Part shown: positions 5,243-5,592 of the stretch, piece after piece
Numbering within the stretch: position 1 is the stretch's first letter
How the letters are laid out: each line of letters starts with the position of its first letter
DNA from: Erysipelotrichaceae bacterium UBA6182
Lineage (GTDB): Bacteria > Bacillota_I > Bacilli_A > Erysipelotrichales > Erysipelotrichaceae
DNA: 5,592 nt
Direction: 5' to 3'
Assembly (NCBI GenBank): GCA_002422065.1
Contig: DITO01000079.1
Coordinates: forward strand, 1-5,592
Notes under the pieces: generated by a model
What the model was told of the DNA's origin: nothing
The model's database searches: none
The model's input: the letters and a program-made list of their open reading frames with translations, nothing else
Program-made: the position numbers and the translations under genes

Positions 5243-5282
5243 CATAGGAATCATCTTTTATAAATTCTATATCAAAGCAGCC
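5232..5282 (+). promoter_or_regulatory. Long hairpin overlapping the terminator stem
   Basis: Perfect 11-bp arms, GGCTGCTTTGA (5232-5242) and TCAAAGCAGCC (5272-5282), which can be extended after one mismatch by ATAG(G)AAT pairing with ATTCTAT. No T-tract follows directly. The right arm shares bases 5280-5282 with the left arm of the terminator, so the two structures compete at their junction. It may be a tandem-terminator element, a 3'-end stabiliser, or part of an attenuator. Confidence 0.65.
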
Positions 5283-5307
5283 CAGGATGAAAATTCTGGG
5301 CTTTTTT
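5280..5307 (+). terminator. Strong rho-independent terminator with GAAA tetraloop
   Basis: A 9-bp stem (5280-5288 with 5293-5301, one G-T wobble) closed by a GAAA tetraloop and followed by six T residues (5302-5307). It ends the late unit from 5107 and the early unit from 4364. The T-tract is followed within 3 bases by a new promoter. Confidence 0.92.
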
Positions 5308-5309
5308 AT

Positions 5310-5338
5310 TTGACAAAGGTACCGAATCGGTATATAAA
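5310..5338 (+). promoter_or_regulatory. Early sigma70-type promoter P1, with palindromic spacer
   Basis: TTGACA (5310-5315, perfect -35), 17-bp spacer, TATAAA (5333-5338). The spacer contains the perfect 6-bp inverted repeat TACCGA-A-TCGGTA (5320-5332), a possible operator between -35 and -10. It directly follows the terminator, as in the promoter/stem-loop cassettes of T4-type phages. Its leader has no sizeable ORF before promoter P2. Confidence 0.72.
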
Positions 5339-5398
5339 AATATTCATGAGGAACAAGAGGTTAACTAATAACTTTTAATTCCTAGACTAAAAATTTGG

Positions 5399-5425
5399 TT
5401 GACAAAGGTTCCGAATCAATATAAA
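5399..5425 (+). promoter_or_regulatory. Early-type promoter P2 for the gene at 5498
   Basis: TTGACA (5399-5404) and TATAAA (5420-5425) with a 15-bp spacer, shorter than ideal. A 17-bp spacer would give TAAATT as the -10. It is the second copy of the P1 block. Its spacer palindrome is broken, but GTTCC (5408-5412) and GGAAC (5428-5432) form a new inverted repeat around the -10. Transcription would begin near 5432 and give a leader of about 65 nt. Confidence 0.6.
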
Positions 5426-5447
5426 TTGGAACTCTAATAACCGAAAC

Positions 5448-5457
5448 CGCTCTTTAA
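5448..5457 (+). promoter_or_regulatory. boxA-like antitermination site in the P2 leader
   Basis: CGCTCTTTAA closely matches bacterial boxA sequences (rrn boxA TGCTCTTTAACA; lambda nut boxA CGCTCTTA) and lies about 16-20 nt after the predicted P2 start. No convincing boxB is seen. It could recruit NusB/S10, but a chance match is possible. Confidence 0.4.
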
Positions 5458-5476
5458 AACTAACTATTCCTTGTTC

Positions 5477-5504
5477 GTTCCTAGAGGTAACTCGATAATG
5501 GAAC
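5477..5504 (+). promoter_or_regulatory. Possible hairpin over the start of the last gene
   Basis: GTTCC (5477-5481) can pair with GGAAC (5500-5504), enclosing the Shine-Dalgarno GAGG (5484-5487) and the ATG at 5498. Inside, GAG and CTC can pair around a GTAA tetraloop (5484-5493). The stems are short and the case is weak, but the position would allow translational control. Confidence 0.3.
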
Positions 5505-5592
5505 TGAAACAGAAGAACAAACTGACGAATGTGTCTGAATGTTCCTTTGTTGGAAGTGTTCTTAGGGACACTGAAAATTCTGTTTTCACATA
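5498..5592 (+). CDS. Start of an unrecognised gene (partial, runs off the window)
   Basis: ATG preceded by GAGGT (5484-5488) at 9 nt spacing, then an open frame of 31 codons plus 2 bases to the window end. The visible N-terminus begins MELKQKNKLTNVSECSF and continues to NSVFT. The promoter pair and leader upstream fit an early gene. Family unclear. In T4, rIIA lies beside the topoisomerase genes and an N-terminal fragment like this would not exclude it, but there is no positive evidence. Confidence 0.65.
   Translation, partial: MELKQKNKLTNVSECSFVGSVLRDTENSVFT

Larger units (their letters stand above)
5310..5425 (+). repeat. Two imperfect tandem promoter blocks
   Basis: The block starting at 5310 and that starting at 5399 share TTGACAAAGGT, CCGAATC and TATA in the same spacing, and differ at only a few bases over about 27 nt. 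Further downstream both also carry CTAATAAC (5365-5372; 5434-5441) and TTCCTAGA (5379-5386; 5478-5485) in the same order but at different spacing. This suggests an old duplication of a promoter-leader unit 89 bp apart. Confidence 0.7.

Noticed and set aside
5259..5266. TATAAATT in the loop of the 5232-5282 hairpin as a late promoter
   Set aside because: It deviates from the strict TATAAATA consensus and lies about 20 bp before a strong terminator with no gene between.
5346..5378. Ten-codon ORF (MRNKRLTNNF) after P1, loosely like the start of the last gene
   Set aside because: Too short, no Shine-Dalgarno, and the similarity to KNKLTN is at the level expected by chance.
5399..5425. tRNA T-arm-like GGTTCCGAATC
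   Set aside because: No acceptor stem or anticodon arm can be built around it; the word is part of the repeated promoter block.

Overview
The window is an AT-rich, densely packed segment of a T4-type myovirus genome. Three things support this. It encodes the phage type II topoisomerase subunits related to T4 gp39/gp60 and gp52. It contains three exact copies of the T4 late-promoter octamer TATAAATA (two on +, one on -). It also has early-type sigma70 promoters placed directly after a terminator. The host cannot be read from the sequence.

Layout. Positions 2-1978 form a tightly coupled topoisomerase operon: the C-terminal TOPRIM part of the large subunit, a 67-residue two-helix membrane protein, and the complete medium (GyrA/ParC-like) subunit. 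Positions 2007-4053 hold a predicted pol-beta-type nucleotidyltransferase gene broken in two by about 1 kb of foreign DNA. That DNA encodes a probable homing endonuclease (zinc finger, NUMOD3-like motif, TnsA-like PD-(D/E)XK core). A 9-bp direct repeat (AAAATCTGT, copies exactly 1000 bp apart) flanks the insert and the codon registers on the two sides agree. Removing the insert would give one protein of about 348 residues, apart from a single-base difference, TAA versus GAA, at the junction. A second probable mobile nuclease gene, of the T5orf172/GIY-YIG type, lies on the minus strand at 4050-4343 and meets the split gene tail to tail.

Positions 4364-5115 form an early operon (promoter at 4364-4393) of a small unknown protein, an HExxH metallopeptidase-like protein and a 38-residue basic peptide. 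A late promoter sits in the last codons of that peptide and could drive a 33-codon ORF that ends in the first of two overlapping hairpins. The second hairpin is a strong intrinsic terminator. Its T-tract runs straight into the first of two related TTGACA promoter blocks, a terminator-plus-promoter cassette of the kind that shuffles modules in T4-type phages. The leader after the second promoter carries a boxA-like site and alternating GTTCC/GGAAC words. A new gene starts at 5498 and runs off the window.

The most interesting part is the fractured nucleotidyltransferase and its insert. The endonuclease ribosome-binding site is buried in a 15-bp hairpin that also spans the end of its leader, and an exact late promoter sits in the hairpin loop. 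Early read-through RNA should therefore be silent for the endonuclease, while late RNA, starting after the left arm, should be translated. The insert also supplies the stop codon of the N-half and the start codon and Shine-Dalgarno of the C-half, so the host gene probably survives as a two-piece enzyme. The same logic is known for I-TevI and for the mobE insertion in nrdA of Aeromonas phage Aeh1. I do not know of it for this nucleotidyltransferase family or this nuclease class.
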